Shown: one piece after another, positions 33,002 through 33,936 of the stretch
How the letters are laid out: every line of letters begins with the position of its first letter
How positions within the stretch are numbered: the first letter of the stretch is position 1
Source: Muribaculaceae bacterium
GTDB lineage: Bacteria > Bacteroidota > Bacteroidia > Bacteroidales > Muribaculaceae
Assembly: GCA_029055345.1 (NCBI GenBank)
Contig: JAIDDJ010000058.1
Span: forward strand, 1-33,936
DNA: 33,936 bases
Direction: 5' to 3'
Position numbers and translations under genes: made by a program
The notes under the pieces: generated by a model
What the model saw: the letters and a program-made list of their open reading frames with translations, nothing else
Told to the model about the DNA's origin: nothing
The model's database searches: none

Positions 33002-33048
33002 GTTGTCATGTTGGAAAGGGAGTCTGCCAACATACAAAATCAAGATTG

Positions 33049-33402
33049 ATGAACAATATTAACCGGAGATTTCTCACAGCCGGTCTATTGGCTACCGGAA
33101 TTTTATTTTCCCTTACAAGTTGCTCGAACAGCAATGATTATGAGATTTACGGCGCTATTCATGGAGTAGTTACCGATTATACAACCGGTATGCCGATAGA
33201 TAATGTCACCATTTATCTCTCACCGGGAGGCATCACGAAAACCACTGATGCCAACGGCTATTATCAGCTTAATAATCTTGACCCCCAGCAATACACACTG
33301 ATTTATCAGAAACAGGGTTATCAGCCAAACCGTAAAACAGTTACTACCGTCTCAGGTGAGGATTTTGAAGTGAATACCCAACTCATACCCATTCCTGAAT
33401 AA
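33049..33402 (+). CDS. Small lipoprotein with carboxypeptidase-regulatory-like domain
   Basis: Started at ATG 33049 the protein has 117 residues with a lipobox (L-T-S-C, Cys25); the longer frame from 32944 would run through the structured RNA. After the Cys, residues about 35-115 form one CarboxypepD_reg-like beta-sandwich domain: I-H-G-V-V-T-D-Y-T-T-G-M-P-I-D-N-V-T-I-Y-L, T-T-D-A-N-G-Y-Y-Q-L-N-N-L, then Y-T-L-I-Y-Q-K-Q-G-Y-Q. Such domains usually sit at the front of larger surface proteins; here it is the whole mature protein. A paralogue follows at 33465. Confidence 0.8.
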   Translation: MNNINRRFLTAGLLATGILFSLTSCSNSNDYEIYGAIHGVVTDYTTGMPIDNVTIYLSPGGITKTTDANGYYQLNNLDPQQYTLIYQKQGYQPNRKTVTTVSGEDFEVNTQLIPIPE

Positions 33403-33464
33403 ATTGCTTCCATTAACTAAATGGATTTCTTAACTACTTACTAACCAACATCTCAACTAACATA

Positions 33465-33875
33465 ATGAAAAATATATTCTATTATATAATGCTAATTACA
33501 GCATTATTTACTGTGGTATCCTGTTCGTCAGATCTTGATGACGAGTCTACGACGGGAAGTATTTCCGGTAGTGTATCCGATGCCACGACAGGAGAGCCGG
33601 TAGCAACGGTAAATGTTACTTTAATGCCCGGAGGACAGTCAACCGTCACAGGCACAGATGGCTCATTCAGTTTTCGGAATCTTGAATCAGGCGAATATAC
33701 ACTTGAGATAAGCAAGGAGGGTTATAAACCTAACAGTTCGGCAGTAACAGTAAGAACCGGAGATTCCACACCTGCCCACCTACTGATCGAAAGGATTCCA
33801 GCTATAGTAACTGCAGACCGCGGAACACTTGATTTCGGGGATAATCCAAGTTTAAATACTATTACTGTCCGCTAA
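33465..33875 (+). CDS. Paralogous carboxypeptidase-regulatory-like lipoprotein, apparently truncated
   Basis: The 136-residue protein has a lipobox (V-V-S-C, Cys20) and one CarboxypepD_reg-like domain (S-I-S-G-S-V-S-D-A-T-T-G-E-P-V-A, G-T-D-G-S-F-S-F-R-N-L, Y-T-L-E-I-S-K-E-G-Y-K). It is parallel to the 33049 gene over its full domain. After it comes R-G-T-L-D-F-G-D-N-P-S-L-N-T-I-T-V-R, which looks like the first strands of an Ig/BACON-like domain, and then the stop. A strong terminator follows 13 bases later. It may be a shortened version of a longer two-domain relative; the promoter is probably that of the upstream gene. Confidence 0.77.
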   Translation: MKNIFYYIMLITALFTVVSCSSDLDDESTTGSISGSVSDATTGEPVATVNVTLMPGGQSTVTGTDGSFSFRNLESGEYTLEISKEGYKPNSSAVTVRTGDSTPAHLLIERIPAIVTADRGTLDFGDNPSLNTITVR

Positions 33876-33888
33876 ACCATAATCATTG

Positions 33889-33928
33889 AGTCCAACTTCT
33901 TGAAATATAGGAGTTGGACTTAATTTTA
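33889..33928 (+). terminator. Terminator after the second small lipoprotein
   Basis: AGTCCAACT at 33889-33897 pairs perfectly with AGTTGGACT at 33912-33920, with three more pairs inside (33898-33900/33909-33911), then a T-rich run. It closes the unit that began at 32654. Confidence 0.88.
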
Positions 33929-33936
33929 GCATGGAA

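Noticed and set aside
32794..33048. Short frames on both strands within the structured RNA, including an upstream extension of the 33049 gene
   Set aside because: They cross strong helices and the terminator; the true lipoprotein start at 33049 gives a proper signal peptide.

Overview
The window looks like chromosomal DNA from the Bacteroidota, most likely order Bacteroidales; a gut Muribaculaceae-type lineage is my guess, not something the sequence proves. The evidence is: (i) promoters of the form TAnnTTTG, several with TTG about 19 bases upstream, as expected for the Bacteroidota primary sigma factor; (ii) A/T-rich start regions with almost no Shine-Dalgarno sequence; (iii) a fimbrillin/DUF5119/DUF3575 fimbrial cluster; (iv) GldH next to RicT; (v) many lipoproteins with a signal-peptidase II box. 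No insertion sequence, prophage, CRISPR array or tRNA was seen.

Layout. Positions 1-3069 (minus strand) hold a fimbrial operon: an OmpA/DUF3575 outer-membrane protein, a DUF5119-like lipoprotein and a fimbrillin cut by the window edge. Positions 3338-6438 (plus) hold the translation cluster rplM-rpsI-rpsB-tsf, with structured RNA before rplM and before rpsB and a hairpin terminator between rpsB and tsf. A RecD-like helicase (minus) is divergent from eno. An OPT-family transporter, a ProXp-type tRNA deacylase, fabD-asd and a PIF1-like helicase with an HRDC domain follow. The helicase shares a long hairpin terminator with a convergent, unrecognised secreted protein.

Positions 17484-24340 run in one direction: a ZapB-like coiled-coil protein, ZapA, a structured RNA that may be 6S RNA, RNase Y, RicT, GldH, an M24 aminopeptidase and a CCA-adding-type nucleotidyltransferase. 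Then come glycyl-tRNA synthetase, a short tandem repeat, LemA and an FKBP-like lipoprotein. A tight unit of four genes joined by ATGA overlaps follows: an S9 peptidase, a small lipoprotein, a TIGR02757 protein and a GH10-like hydrolase.

The least explained part is 32516-33048, about 530 bases without a convincing gene. It has a strong Bacteroidota promoter, then about 350 bases of strongly structured RNA closed by a perfect 10-bp helix. It ends in a second 10-bp helix that overlaps one arm of a hairpin followed by a T-run. This is either a free-standing non-coding RNA or a riboswitch/attenuator-like leader for the two small carboxypeptidase-regulatory-like lipoproteins that follow. I do not recognise it as tmRNA, RNase P RNA, SRP RNA or 6S RNA, and it is the best candidate for something undescribed.

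Most of the window is housekeeping: translation, glycolysis, fatty acid and lysine/threonine-family synthesis, cell division and RNA turnover. Coding calls are firm for the recognised families. RNA and promoter calls rest on hand-found pairing and consensus matches only.
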